A stretch of DNA of 64,000 nucleotides from assembly GCA_902632515.1 (NCBI GenBank), contig CACPDA010000001.1, positions 38,848 to 102,847 on the forward strand. The letters run 5' to 3'. Position numbers and translations under genes: made by a program. The stretch comes from an uncultured Pelagibacteraceae bacterium (lineage in GTDB: Bacteria; Pseudomonadota; Alphaproteobacteria; Pelagibacterales; Pelagibacteraceae). Each line of letters starts with the position of its first letter. Within the stretch, counting starts at the first letter, position 1. A model generated the notes under the pieces. The model worked only from the letters and a program-made list of their open reading frames with translations, did not search any database and had not been told where the DNA came from. Shown one piece after another: positions 39,315 to 49,101 of this stretch.

Positions 39315-40855
39315 TGTTCAGCAATCTTCTTAAAAATATTTCGATATTAAAAAAGTTTTTATTCATTAATTTAATATTTTTTACAATCATTGGGCTTTTT
39401 ACATTTGCATATTTAAAGAATGTGCAACCAAATTTAATCAAAAAAAAATCTTCTAATCACATAGAAATAATTAATAATACAATTGATAATCTAGTCAGGT
39501 TAGAAGTAAAATTTGTTGAGGAGGATATTAGGAAATTTCTATTTTCTACAAGATTTCTTTTTCAGAATCTAGATAGAGTTATATTCTTTGATAATGAGTT
39601 AAATTTAGTTGGTGATACAGATACCTTAGATCTTGATCCAAGATCATTTTCAACAAGATTAGATTTAGTAGAATTAGAAGTTCTGGACGAAGAAAAAACT
39701 AAAGAGATAACAGAAACGAAAAATATAAACATAGGAAATGATAATGTGGTTTCATTGAAAGATGTCTTGTTTAATTATGTGGGATCTAAAAATTATGGAA
39801 TTCCTTTTACATTTACTCAAGAAGAATTTAACAAATTTAAATTGACTACAATTAAAAATGTCATGAAAGATGGAAAAAATGTTGGTTACTTAGCTATTAG
39901 TGAAAATGCAAATGATGTAAAAGCTGCCATCGATGAAAGAGAAACTTTTGTTATAAGAACTGCTATCGCAGTAGGGATTGTAATATTAATTTTTTCTTTT
40001 GTATTGAATAGATATTTCCTTAAACCAATTAGAAATCTAGTTACTTACACAAAAACAATAAAAGAGAAAAAACAAAAAGTTACAAATATTGAAGCGTTAA
40101 AACTAAGAAATGATGAATTGGGATTATTATCAAATTCTTTAGATGATATGACATTGGAATTACAAAAAAGAATTTCTCAAGCTGAAAATTTTTCAACAGA
40201 TCTTGTTCATGAAATACGAAATCCTTTGGCTTCACTCAAAAGTGCCTCTGAAATTTTACATGATACAAGCGATATAAATCAAAGAATGAAATTAATTAAT
40301 ATTTTAAGTCATGATGTTCAAAGAATTGAAAGGTTAATAACTGATTATTCACAAATGTTAAAAGATGAAGTTGCATTAAGTAGAGAAAAAACAAAAAGAT
40401 TAGACATTGAACCAATAATCAAATCAGTAGTAGATGATTTTAACAATATTTATAAAGTAAAAAGAGGAATAAATATTACATACGAAAATGATGGTAAAAA
40501 CAAATATTTTATTAATGGAATTGAAAATAGAATCGAACAAATAATTGCAAATCTTTTAGATAATGCAATTTCATTTAGTGAAGATAATAAAGATATAATT
40601 GTAAAAGTTGCAAATTTAGATAAAGGAAAAGTAAATATTGATATTTTAGATGAGGGAGAAGGTTTTAAGGAAAAAGATATAAATAAAGTATTCAAAAGAT
40701 TTTATAGTAATCGGCCTAATAAGTTTGGCCAACACTCTGGCTTAGGTTTGAATATTGTTAAAAATTTAGTAGACTTACATAACGGTACTATTAATGCATC
40801 TAATCGAACTGATAAAAAAGGTGCAAGAATGGAAGTTATTTTTCCTAGGGTATAA
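39314..40855 (+). CDS. chvG: Sensor histidine kinase ChvG
   Basis: Membrane sensor partner of ChvI. Two membrane segments (about 15-35 and 212-232) bracket a periplasmic domain of about 175 residues. A HAMP domain follows (FLKPIRNLVTYTKTI). The H-box is DLVHEIRNPLASLKSA with the phosphorylated His. The N-box is IANLLDNAISFSED and the G-boxes are ILDEGEGFKEKDINKVFKRF and HSGLGLNIVKNLV. 513 residues, complete. In Rhizobiales the system is held inactive by ExoR; no ExoR gene is seen here. Confidence 0.9.
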   Translation: MFSNLLKNISILKKFLFINLIFFTIIGLFTFAYLKNVQPNLIKKKSSNHIEIINNTIDNLVRLEVKFVEEDIRKFLFSTRFLFQNLDRVIFFDNELNLVGDTDTLDLDPRSFSTRLDLVELEVLDEEKTKEITETKNINIGNDNVVSLKDVLFNYVGSKNYGIPFTFTQEEFNKFKLTTIKNVMKDGKNVGYLAISENANDVKAAIDERETFVIRTAIAVGIVILIFSFVLNRYFLKPIRNLVTYTKTIKEKKQKVTNIEALKLRNDELGLLSNSLDDMTLELQKRISQAENFSTDLVHEIRNPLASLKSASEILHDTSDINQRMKLINILSHDVQRIERLITDYSQMLKDEVALSREKTKRLDIEPIIKSVVDDFNNIYKVKRGINITYENDGKNKYFINGIENRIEQIIANLLDNAISFSEDNKDIIVKVANLDKGKVNIDILDEGEGFKEKDINKVFKRFYSNRPNKFGQHSGLGLNIVKNLVDLHNGTINASNRTDKKGARMEVIFPRV

Positions 40856-40900
40856 AGTTGTATTGATTAATTAATTCATTGTTGTTAGAAGATCCACAAT

Positions 40901-42187
40901 ATGGAAGATTTTAAAGTAAAAGATATATCTCAAGCTGAATTTGGTCGTAAAGAAATTTTGATTGCTGAAAGTGAAATGCCAGGTTTAATGGCTTTAAGAG
41001 AAGAATATCAAAAAAAGTCACCTTTAAAAGGTGCTAAAATTATTGGCTGTTTACATATGACTATTCAAACTGCAGTACTTATAGAAACACTAGTCAATTT
41101 AGGAGCAGATGTGAGATGGTCTTCATGTAATATTTTTTCAACGCAAGATCATGCGGCAGCTGCAATTGCAAAAGCAGGTATCCCTGTTTACGCATGGAAA
41201 GGTGAGACAGAAGAAGAATATCTTTGGTGTATTAAACAAACAATTATTGGAAAAAAGGATTGGAAACCAAATATGCTTTTGGATGATGGAGGAGACTTAA
41301 CAGCCCTGATGCATAATGAACATAAAGATCTTTTAAAAGATGTAAGAGGTGTTTCAGAAGAGACTACGACTGGAATAAAAGCTTTAAATAAGATGGAAAA
41401 AAATAAAACACTTTTGGTTCCTGCCATAAATGTTAATGATTCTGTGACAAAATCAAAATTTGATAATTTATATGGTTGTCGAGAAAGTTTAGTAGATGGA
41501 ATTAGAAGAGCTACAGATGTAATGATGTCAGGAAAAGTAGCAATTGTTGCTGGTTTTGGAGATGTTGGAAAAGGAAGCGCTGCATCCTTAAGGCAGAGTG
41601 GAGCAAGAGTTTTGATAACTGAAGCTGATCCAATTTGTGCATTGCAGGCAGCAATGGAGGGTTATGAGGTAGTTTTGATGGACGATGCTATAAGTAAAGC
41701 AGATATCGTCGTAACTGCAACAGGCAACAAAGATATTGTTACTGCAGACCATATGCGAAATATGAAAGATAGAGCAATCCTTTGTAACATTGGTCACTTT
41801 GATAATGAGATACAAGTCGAGGCACTAAAAAATTACAAATGGACAGAAGTTAAACCTCAAGTTCACGAAATAGAACTTCCAAGTGGAAAAAGAATAATTT
41901 TATTGGCTGAGGGAAGACTTGTTAACTTAGGGTGTGCTACTGGGCATCCAAGTTTTGTAATGAGTGCTTCATTTACAAATCAAGTAATAGCGCAGATTGA
42001 ACTTTGGAATAATCATAAAAATTATGAGAATAAAGTTTATGTATTGCCCAAACATTTAGACGAAAAAGTTGCAACTCTTCATCTTAAGAAAGTTGGTGCT
42101 AAATTAACTAAATTATCTAAAGAGCAAGCAGATTATATAAGTGTGAAAGTAGAAGGTCCTTTTAAACCTAATGCATACCGCTACTAG
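40901..42187 (+). CDS. ahcY: Adenosylhomocysteinase
   Basis: NAD-dependent hydrolysis of S-adenosylhomocysteine to adenosine and homocysteine, completing the SAM cycle. [53 protein letters not shown] and the NAD site [18 protein letters not shown] are all standard. The C-terminus [24 protein letters not shown] is the expected full end. 428 residues, the short form. tsaE begins inside its last 17 bases. The 45-base upstream gap is too short for a SAH riboswitch. Confidence 0.96.
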   Translation: MEDFKVKDISQAEFGRKEILIAESEMPGLMALREEYQKKSPLKGAKIIGCLHMTIQTAVLIETLVNLGADVRWSSCNIFSTQDHAAAAIAKAGIPVYAWKGETEEEYLWCIKQTIIGKKDWKPNMLLDDGGDLTALMHNEHKDLLKDVRGVSEETTTGIKALNKMEKNKTLLVPAINVNDSVTKSKFDNLYGCRESLVDGIRRATDVMMSGKVAIVAGFGDVGKGSAASLRQSGARVLITEADPICALQAAMEGYEVVLMDDAISKADIVVTATGNKDIVTADHMRNMKDRAILCNIGHFDNEIQVEALKNYKWTEVKPQVHEIELPSGKRIILLAEGRLVNLGCATGHPSFVMSASFTNQVIAQIELWNNHKNYENKVYVLPKHLDEKVATLHLKKVGAKLTKLSKEQADYISVKVEGPFKPNAYRY

Positions 42188-42629
42188 AAGTGATAAAATA
42201 GAAATATCTTCAGAAAAGCAAACAGAAGAATTAGCTAAAAAAATCCAAAAAAAACTCAAATTAGGAGATGTAGTTTTCTTATATGGAGAAATTGGCGTTG
42301 GTAAAACAACTTTTGTTAAATATTTAATAAATTTTTACGAGAAGAAAAATAAAGTTGAGTTATCAGAGGTTACAAGCCCAACATATAATTTATTGAATGA
42401 GTATAATATTAATGAAATTCAAATTAATCATTACGATCTTTATAGGGTAAAAAACTCAAATGAACTGAATGAACTCAATCTGTTTCAAGATAATTCAAAT
42501 ATCATTACACTTATAGAGTGGCCCCAAATAGTAAAAATAAAACCTAATCATTTGATTGAATTAAATTTTGAATATGATGACGATTATAAAAAAAGATATG
42601 TTCAAACAAAGGGTTTAATCTTAAATTAA
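42171..42629 (+). CDS. tsaE: tRNA threonylcarbamoyladenosine biosynthesis ATPase TsaE
   Basis: ATPase component needed for the universal t6A37 modification of ANN-decoding tRNAs. Walker A is [15 protein letters not shown] (about 39-53), then [21 protein letters not shown] and LIEWPQ, all typical of TsaE. 152 residues. The start codon lies within ahcY (17-base overlap) and has no Shine-Dalgarno, but the family N-terminus leaves no later in-frame start that would keep the domain. In many alphaproteobacteria tsaE and the next two genes form the same tsaE-amgK-murU order. Confidence 0.92.
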   Translation: MHTATRSDKIEISSEKQTEELAKKIQKKLKLGDVVFLYGEIGVGKTTFVKYLINFYEKKNKVELSEVTSPTYNLLNEYNINEIQINHYDLYRVKNSNELNELNLFQDNSNIITLIEWPQIVKIKPNHLIELNFEYDDDYKKRYVQTKGLILN

Positions 42630-42633
42630 CTTA

Positions 42634-43581
42634 ATGAAGAATAGCCACAAGCGCAATTTTAGAAAAATAAAGGGTGATGCTTCATTTCGTAAGTTTTATA
42701 GAAAAAAAGAAAATAAATTTACTTCTATTATTGTCAAAGCACATAAGGAAAAAGAAAAAAATCTTTTAATATATGATTCGATTAATAAAATTCTTAATAA
42801 GAATAAAGTTTTTGCCCCTAAACTTTATAATGAGAAATATACAAACAATTTTATAGAAATTGAAGATTTTGGAGATCAAACTTTTTATAAATTATTAAAA
42901 AAAAAGACAAACAAACTCTTATATTTTAAAAAAATAATTAAGATATTAAATAAAATTCAATCTATTAAAGATAGAAAAATTAAAAATTTTAAAAATAAAA
43001 ATTATACTATACCAAAATATGATAGGAAAATTTTAATTGAAGAGGCAAATCTGTTCAGTGATTGGTACATTGAAAAAAAATTAAAAAAAAAAGATAGGAT
43101 TATTTTTAACAAACAATTTAAAAAAATCACAAAAAAATTAAGTTTTAATCTTCAACTACGAAACGATGTATTTGTACATAGAGATTTCCATGTTTCAAAT
43201 TTAATGTTAATAAAAAAAGGTATAGGAGTTATAGATAGTCAAGACGCTTTGATTGGAAATAAAGCATATGACTTATCATCATTGATAGATGATGTTAGAC
43301 TCCAAACATCAAATTCTCTAAAAAAAAAAATTTATAATTATTATTTAAATACAAATAAAAAGATTAATCGAAAAAAATTTAAAAATGATTTTGAGATATT
43401 ATCAGTTTTAAGAAATTTAAAGATAATAGGAATATTTACTAGATTGGCAATTAGAGATAATAAAAGAGATTATTTAAAATTAATTCCTTATACATGGAAA
43501 TTGATTGATCTAAGAATTAACCAAAATAGAATTTTCGATGATCTATCAATTTTATTAAAAAAATTTTTAAGAAAAAATTAA
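42634..43581 (+). CDS. amgK: N-acetylmuramate/N-acetylglucosamine kinase, AmgK-like
   Basis: Aminoglycoside-phosphotransferase-fold sugar kinase that phosphorylates the anomeric position of MurNAc and GlcNAc in cell-wall recycling. IKGDASFRKFYRK near the N-terminus matches AmgK GDAS-R-Y-R. The catalytic loop is VFVHRDFHVSNLML, followed by IGVIDSQDALIGNKAYDLSSL with the metal-binding Asp. 315 residues. The next gene (1-base gap) is murU, the enzyme that uses its product, which supports the assignment. Strongly Lys/Asn/Ile-biased. Confidence 0.85.
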   Translation: MKNSHKRNFRKIKGDASFRKFYRKKENKFTSIIVKAHKEKEKNLLIYDSINKILNKNKVFAPKLYNEKYTNNFIEIEDFGDQTFYKLLKKKTNKLLYFKKIIKILNKIQSIKDRKIKNFKNKNYTIPKYDRKILIEEANLFSDWYIEKKLKKKDRIIFNKQFKKITKKLSFNLQLRNDVFVHRDFHVSNLMLIKKGIGVIDSQDALIGNKAYDLSSLIDDVRLQTSNSLKKKIYNYYLNTNKKINRKKFKNDFEILSVLRNLKIIGIFTRLAIRDNKRDYLKLIPYTWKLIDLRINQNRIFDDLSILLKKFLRKN

Positions 43582-43582
43582 G

Positions 43583-44269
43583 ATGAAAATAAAAACAGCA
43601 TTGATATTGTGTGCAGGTTTAGGCAAGAGATTAAATCCCTTAACATTAGAAAATCCAAAACCTCTATTAAAATTGAAAAATATTACAATGTTAGAAAATT
43701 GTATTAATTTAATAATTAAATTAGGAATCGACAAAATAATTTTAAATACTTTTTATTTAGAAGAAAAAATTGTTGAATTTATAAGTAAAAAAAAATTTCC
43801 TATTGAAATTCAAATAATCAAAGATGGAGATCAAATCTTAGATACTGGCGGTGGAATATTAAACATGATTAATTCCTCGTCTGAAAATGATCATATTATA
43901 TTCAATCCTGATACTGTTTGGAATGAAAGATATGTTGATGAAATTTTAAAAATGCAGGACACTTATTTTTCAAAAAATCTAAATAATATTCTTTTACTTG
44001 CTAAAAAAGATTTAAGTTTTGATAAAAGCTTAATTGGGGATTTTAGTCTTAAAAATGATTTAATTAAAAAAGAGAATAAAGATTTTATCTTCATTGGTTG
44101 TCAAATTTTAAGTAAAAGTTTATTTAAAAATTTAAGCGTTCAAAATTTTTCAGTAGCAGAAATATGGAATGAATTGTTAAAAAATAATAAATTAAATGGT
44201 TTTGAAAGTTTTAATAAATTTTATCATTTAACAGATTTAAAAATATTTAAAAAACTACAAGATCTTTAG
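43583..44269 (+). CDS. murU: N-acetylmuramate 1-phosphate uridylyltransferase, MurU-like
   Basis: Nucleotidyltransferase making UDP-MurNAc from MurNAc-1-phosphate, bypassing de novo synthesis and the fosfomycin target MurA. The signature ALILCAGLGKRLNPLTLENP with KPLLKLKN binds the nucleotide. DTGGGILNMI and IIFNPDTVWNERY match the family DTGGG and NgD-lW patterns. 228 residues. Co-transcribed with amgK. Its last 23 bases overlap the opposing gpmA gene, the longest convergent overlap in the window. Confidence 0.87.
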   Translation: MKIKTALILCAGLGKRLNPLTLENPKPLLKLKNITMLENCINLIIKLGIDKIILNTFYLEEKIVEFISKKKFPIEIQIIKDGDQILDTGGGILNMINSSSENDHIIFNPDTVWNERYVDEILKMQDTYFSKNLNNILLLAKKDLSFDKSLIGDFSLKNDLIKKENKDFIFIGCQILSKSLFKNLSVQNFSVAEIWNELLKNNKLNGFESFNKFYHLTDLKIFKKLQDL

Positions 44270-44963
44270 CTCTTTCTTGATCAAGATATTTACAATTTTG
44301 AATATTATACTGATTATCAATTTCCAATACTAATGGGTTACCAGTAGGTATTTCTAGTTTTGAGATTTGTTCATTATCTAATTTAAATAAAAATTTACAT
44401 AAAGCTCTAATGGAATTTCCATGGGCAGAAATTAAAATATTTTTATTTTTAAGATCATTTTTTAAAACATCTTCATAAAATTTTGTAACCCTTTCATAAG
44501 TATCTTTTAAAGACTCTGTATTAGGTATAATTTCTTTTGGTAAATCTTTATAAGTATCAATATTAATTGGGTGATATGGACTTTCTTTTTCAAGAGGATC
44601 AGGTCTAATATCCCACGATCTTCTAAATTCATGTACTTTTTCTTTACCAATTTTATTTATAGTTTCAATTTTGTTTAAGCCTGTAAGAGCTCCATAATGT
44701 CTTTCATTTAATTGCCAAATCCTTGCAAAAGATTTGCTTTCTTCATTTAAGATTTTTTGAATTATTTTAAGTGTATTTTTTGCTCTTAATTGCAGGGAAG
44801 AGTAATAAGTATCAATTTTGATATTCGTTTTTTTTATTAATTCACCAGCTTTTTCAGCCTCAAGTTTACCATTTTCAGTTAGATCAACATCTACCCAACC
44901 AGTAAATCTTTTTTCAAGATTCCAAATACTTTGTCCATGTCTAATTAAAATTAAAAAACTCAT
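44247..44963 (-). CDS. gpmA: 2,3-bisphosphoglycerate-dependent phosphoglycerate mutase
   Basis: Interconverts 3- and 2-phosphoglycerate in glycolysis/gluconeogenesis. The phosphohistidine motif LIRHGQSIWN holds His9. FTGWVDVDLTENG, LNERHYGALTGLNK and the long SWDIRPDPLEKESPYHP separate GpmA from other phosphohistidine phosphatases. SAHGNSIRALCKFLF carries the second His. 238 residues, normal. A single gene divergent from the VanZ-like gene. Confidence 0.94.
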   Translation of the reverse strand: MSFLILIRHGQSIWNLEKRFTGWVDVDLTENGKLEAEKAGELIKKTNIKIDTYYSSLQLRAKNTLKIIQKILNEESKSFARIWQLNERHYGALTGLNKIETINKIGKEKVHEFRRSWDIRPDPLEKESPYHPINIDTYKDLPKEIIPNTESLKDTYERVTKFYEDVLKNDLKNKNILISAHGNSIRALCKFLFKLDNEQISKLEIPTGNPLVLEIDNQYNIQNCKYLDQERAKDLVVF

Positions 44964-45007
44964 GTTGTTATTTCTAAATTAAATTTATAAATAAAACTAT
45001 AGATTAA

Positions 45008-45403
45008 ATGATTAATTTTTTTTCAAAATATAAAATATTTTTTTATTTAATCAATTTAACATTGATTATTTTATATATATTTCCAGGAAGTATATTAGGA
45101 TGTATTTTTTTGTATAATTGTAAAGTTCAACCCCAAATTACATCAGATTTTATTGTATCTTCTAACCATTTTTATACCTTTAGTTTTATAACAATTTTAG
45201 GTTATTTAACTTATTTTAAATCAAAAAGATTAAAGTTGGTTATTTACTATTTGATTTTTATAGCAATTATACTTGAATTATTACATATCGTTATTCCTGA
45301 AAGAAGTTTTCAATTTACTGATTTATTTGGAAATTTATTAGGTGTGTTGATTGTAATTTTAATAAACTTTATTATAAAAAAAAATGAAATTTTTAAAAAA
45401 TAA
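45008..45403 (+). CDS. Small VanZ-like membrane protein
   Basis: A 131-residue protein with four hydrophobic segments (about 10-30, 50-68, 75-93 and 105-125). The third-to-fourth segment ELLHIVIPERSFQFTDLFGNLLGV fits the VanZ-like pattern E-Q--iPgR---d-D---N--G. The function of chromosomal VanZ-like proteins is mostly unknown. Its end overlaps the next gene, a transglycosylase-like lipoprotein, by 20 bases, hinting at an envelope role. Confidence 0.6.
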   Translation: MINFFSKYKIFFYLINLTLIILYIFPGSILGCIFLYNCKVQPQITSDFIVSSNHFYTFSFITILGYLTYFKSKRLKLVIYYLIFIAIILELLHIVIPERSFQFTDLFGNLLGVLIVILINFIIKKNEIFKK

Positions 45404-45983
45404 GATCATTCTTTTATTTTTTCTTTTATTTGCTGCATGTTCTTCAATTCCTGGAAATACTTCAAATAGTTGCTCTATATTTAACGAGAGGTATCTTTGG
45501 TATAAGCATTCTAAAAAAGTAGAGCAAAAATGGGGGACCCCAATTTATATTCAATTAGCAATTATTAAGATGGAGTCGGATTTTGATTGGTTAGCTAAAC
45601 CTGCAAGAAATAAAATTTTTAAAGTAATACCATATAAACGTCCCTCAAGTTCCTTTGGTTATTCACAAGCAGTAAAAGGAACATGGGAACAATACAAGAT
45701 AGAAACTGGAAACAAATTAGCAACAAGAGTTAGATTTAAAGATAGTGTTGATTTTATAGGTTGGTATACCAACAAAACAGAAACTATACTTAGAATTTCC
45801 AAAGAAGATGCTTTTAAACAATACCTGGCATATCATGAGGGTTGGGGAAATTACAAAAATTATAAAAAAAATAAAAAAGTTATTAAACTTGCAAAAAGAG
45901 TTGAAAAGCAGTCAAAGATTTATAAAAAACAATTATCTGAATGTAGAAACTCATTAAATAAAAATAAATATATTATTTTTTAA
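45384..45983 (+). CDS. Lipoprotein with lytic-transglycosylase-like domain
   Basis: A lipobox LLFAACSS places the lipidated cysteine at residue 19. The mature part resembles a lysozyme/SLT fold: IYIQLAIIKMESDFDW supplies a candidate catalytic Glu, PSSSFGYSQAVKGTWEQY matches the GxxQ block, and YLAYHEGWGNYKNY resembles the late motif. 199 residues. It probably cleaves or binds murein at the outer membrane. The start lies inside the VanZ-like gene (20-base overlap), and the end overlaps the opposing RND gene by 11 bases. Confidence 0.7.
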   Translation: MKFLKNKIILLFFLLFAACSSIPGNTSNSCSIFNERYLWYKHSKKVEQKWGTPIYIQLAIIKMESDFDWLAKPARNKIFKVIPYKRPSSSFGYSQAVKGTWEQYKIETGNKLATRVRFKDSVDFIGWYTNKTETILRISKEDAFKQYLAYHEGWGNYKNYKKNKKVIKLAKRVEKQSKIYKKQLSECRNSLNKNKYIIF

Positions 45984-48900
45984 GAAGTTCTCTTTTTAAT
46001 TCTAAATCAACTGCATCTATTCGTTTTGTATTTTTAGCTAGAGCCAAATACATTGATGGAGTAACATAAAGTGTAAAAAATGTTGAGATAATCATACCTC
46101 CCAAGATAGTTGAACCAACTGCAAGCCTTGAGCCTTCGCCAGCACCAGGACCTATATTTCCAATAACTAAAGGCAACATAGCAATCATTGTACTAAGCGA
46201 TGTCATAATTATAGGTCGAAATCTGACTGAACAGGCTTCTTTAACTGCCACGTCAATATTTTTCCCTGTAATTCTAATTTGATTAGCATAATCTACTATC
46301 AGGATACTATTTTTTGTAGAAATACCTATCAGAATAATCAAAGCAATTTGGGAAAAAATATTTACTGAACTATTGAGGAACAAAATAAATACTAGTCCAC
46401 CAAAAATTGCCAACGGAACAGTGAGAACAATTATAAAAGGGTGAATAAAAGAATTGAATGTTGCTACCATCACTAAATAAGCTGTAAGAAGTGCTAAAGC
46501 AAAAATTATAAATAATTCATTACTTGTTTCTTTTATTTCTTCAGATTTACCTTTCCAAGTAATTTGACTCTCAGGAGCTAAAGTTTTCGTAACATCTTCA
46601 AAAAATTTGATTGCTTCTGTTAAAGTGTAACCTTCATTTATGTTAGCTGAAATTGTTACGGCTCTTTGACGGTTATATCTGGCAAGTTCTTTTGCTGCAC
46701 CTTCTTCTTTAAAGCTTACTAGGTTAGCTAATGAAATAAGCTTTCCATTAGTTTCAGAACGGACAAATATTTTTGAGATTCCGTCTTTATTTCTTCTATC
46801 AGATAAATATTGTTGTACAACAATAGGATATTCTTTGCCCAGTTTATTAAATGTAGTAATTTCTTTCCCTCCATACAGAGTTTCTAAAGTTTCTCCTATT
46901 GATTTACTGGAAATTCCTAAATCTTTAGCTTTATTTTTATTAATTAATATTTTTACCTCTGGTTTATTTCTGTTGTAATCAGACTCAATTCTTGAAAGAT
47001 TTTTATTTGATCTTAATTCTTTAATTATTTTTTTTTGAATTTCCTCTAATTCCTCATATGTGTTGCCATAAATTACCATTTGAACTGGTTTATTGTAATT
47101 AGAGACCCTAATGGACTGCGGAGAAATAGGGAAAGCCAAGGCTTGAGGGAGTGTAACAATTTTACCAATCGCTTCTCTCAAAATTACTTGTTGTCCTTTT
47201 TTTCTATTTTTCCAATCATCTAAAAGTGCAATAATAATAAAACTATTGAAAGAATTTGCTGAGTCACCAAAGCCTGGAACTCTCATAATAAATCTTGAAT
47301 AAGGACTATCTTTTGTTTGAAGTAGAGGTAATAATCTTGCTTCGACCTTTTGAGCTTGTTCTTGTGTATATTCAAATGAGCTCCCTTCATCTGTTGATCC
47401 AATTATTAAATATGCACCACGGTCTTCTTGTGGAAGTAATTCTTTTTTTGAAAAACCAAATAATAATATAGAAGCAACTACAACAAGAATAATGAAGCCA
47501 CTTATGCTTTTAGTTTTATAAATAATAATTTCAAGGGTCTCTTTGTAAAAATTAGAAAAATTTAAAAAAATTTTTTCAAATTTTTGTATTAAAATTTTTT
47601 TTGACTTTCTTTTGTTTAAAAATTTACTTGCCAACATAGGCGATAAAGTTAATGCAACAAAAGACGATATAACTATGGAAAACGACAATGCGATTGCTGT
47701 TTCTCTAAATAATGTTCCTGAAATTCCTTCAATAAAAATTAGTGGAAGAAAGACAGCAACTAATATTAGTGTAGTAGCTATAATTGCAAATGAAATTTGT
47801 CTAGATCCTTTATAAGCAGCAACAAGCGGTGTTTCGCCATTTTCAATTCTTCTATAAATTGCATCTGTCATTATCACTGAGTCATCAGTAATAATTCCAA
47901 TAGCTAGAATAAAACTTAAAAGAACAAATATATTTATTGATAATCCAAAAATATAAAGTCCTAAAAAAGATGCAATTAAACTTACTGGAAGAGCGATAGC
48001 TGGTACAATGACAGCTTTAAGATTTCCTAAAAATAGATAAATTATTAAGACTACTAAAATAAAAGCTATTAAAAGAGTCTTGTAAACTTCTTCAATAGCT
48101 GCCTCTACATAATTTGCCCTATTAAATGAAACTCTCAATTCTAATTCCTCTGGTAGAGATTTCTTAACCTCAATCAATTTTTTCTTTATATCATCAGACA
48201 ATTCAACAGTAGATGCCCCACTTCTAGCATAAATACCAATCCCTACAGTTTTTAAATTTATTTGATCTTTTGTTTGAGCTTTAAAAAGAGTTTTTTCTGA
48301 CACTGGTCCAAATTCAATGTTAGCAACATCAGATAGTAAGATTACTTTATTACGTGTCTTCTTTATTGGAAGTTGTTTAATTGAGTCTATATTATTATAT
48401 GATTTATCTAAATTAAGTGTTAAATCTATATTATCCGCCTCAAGTGTACCAGCCGGAAGACTTATATTTTCACCACGTATAGCTAATTCAACTTCTTTAA
48501 TGGTCAAATCATTAGCAGCAAGTTTAATTGGATCAATCCAAACTCTGATACTCAATTCTCTTAATCCACCAACTAAAATTCTTCCAACATTCTTAATACT
48601 TGAAAATTGATCAATTAAAAATCTTTCTGCATAATCTCCTAGTTCAAGATCACTCCAAGTAGCTGAGGATAATGATAGCCACATTGTAGTTGTAAAACCA
48701 GCAGCTCTTTTTAATATTTGCGGAGGATCAGATTCTGATGGAAGATTATCTACAACTCTCGCAACTCTTTCTCTTATATCATTCGCCGCATTATCTAAAT
48801 CAATATTAGTATCAAACTCTACATTTATTGTACTTCTCCCATTTTCGGATTTTGAATCGATATTTTTTATACCCTCTGCACCACCGATAACATCTTCAAC

Positions 48901-49101
48901 AACTTGGGTAACTTCTTGATCAACTATAGATGCTGAAGCGGATGCATAATTCACTTGTACTTGAACAACAGGTGGTTGAATTCCATTTGGTAGCTCTCTT
49001 ACTGGTAATTTCCAAAAAACAAATAGACCAAAAATTATTAAGATAAGAGACATTACCCAAGAGACAGCTGGTCTTTTTATACTTAATTCAGTGATGAACA
49101 T
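45973..49101 (-). CDS. RND efflux transporter permease, HAE1 family
   Basis: Proton-driven inner-membrane pump. 1042 residues with 12 membrane segments in two repeats separated by large periplasmic loops. The N-terminus FITELSIKRPAVSWVMSLIL is typical. Membrane segment 4 has LSFILAIGIITDDSVIMTDAIYR, which keeps the proton-relay Asp pair, and segment 10 has IALIILIGISTKNSILIVDYANQ. The late GPGAGEGSRLAVGSTILGG is also family-typical. The adaptor gene lies directly upstream in the same operon. No outer-membrane TolC-like gene is present in the window. Confidence 0.9.
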   Translation of the reverse strand: MFITELSIKRPAVSWVMSLILIIFGLFVFWKLPVRELPNGIQPPVVQVQVNYASASASIVDQEVTQVVEDVIGGAEGIKNIDSKSENGRSTINVEFDTNIDLDNAANDIRERVARVVDNLPSESDPPQILKRAAGFTTTMWLSLSSATWSDLELGDYAERFLIDQFSSIKNVGRILVGGLRELSIRVWIDPIKLAANDLTIKEVELAIRGENISLPAGTLEADNIDLTLNLDKSYNNIDSIKQLPIKKTRNKVILLSDVANIEFGPVSEKTLFKAQTKDQINLKTVGIGIYARSGASTVELSDDIKKKLIEVKKSLPEELELRVSFNRANYVEAAIEEVYKTLLIAFILVVLIIYLFLGNLKAVIVPAIALPVSLIASFLGLYIFGLSINIFVLLSFILAIGIITDDSVIMTDAIYRRIENGETPLVAAYKGSRQISFAIIATTLILVAVFLPLIFIEGISGTLFRETAIALSFSIVISSFVALTLSPMLASKFLNKRKSKKILIQKFEKIFLNFSNFYKETLEIIIYKTKSISGFIILVVVASILLFGFSKKELLPQEDRGAYLIIGSTDEGSSFEYTQEQAQKVEARLLPLLQTKDSPYSRFIMRVPGFGDSANSFNSFIIIALLDDWKNRKKGQQVILREAIGKIVTLPQALAFPISPQSIRVSNYNKPVQMVIYGNTYEELEEIQKKIIKELRSNKNLSRIESDYNRNKPEVKILINKNKAKDLGISSKSIGETLETLYGGKEITTFNKLGKEYPIVVQQYLSDRRNKDGISKIFVRSETNGKLISLANLVSFKEEGAAKELARYNRQRAVTISANINEGYTLTEAIKFFEDVTKTLAPESQITWKGKSEEIKETSNELFIIFALALLTAYLVMVATFNSFIHPFIIVLTVPLAIFGGLVFILFLNSSVNIFSQIALIILIGISTKNSILIVDYANQIRITGKNIDVAVKEACSVRFRPIIMTSLSTMIAMLPLVIGNIGPGAGEGSRLAVGSTILGGMIISTFFTLYVTPSMYLALAKNTKRIDAVDLELKRELLKK

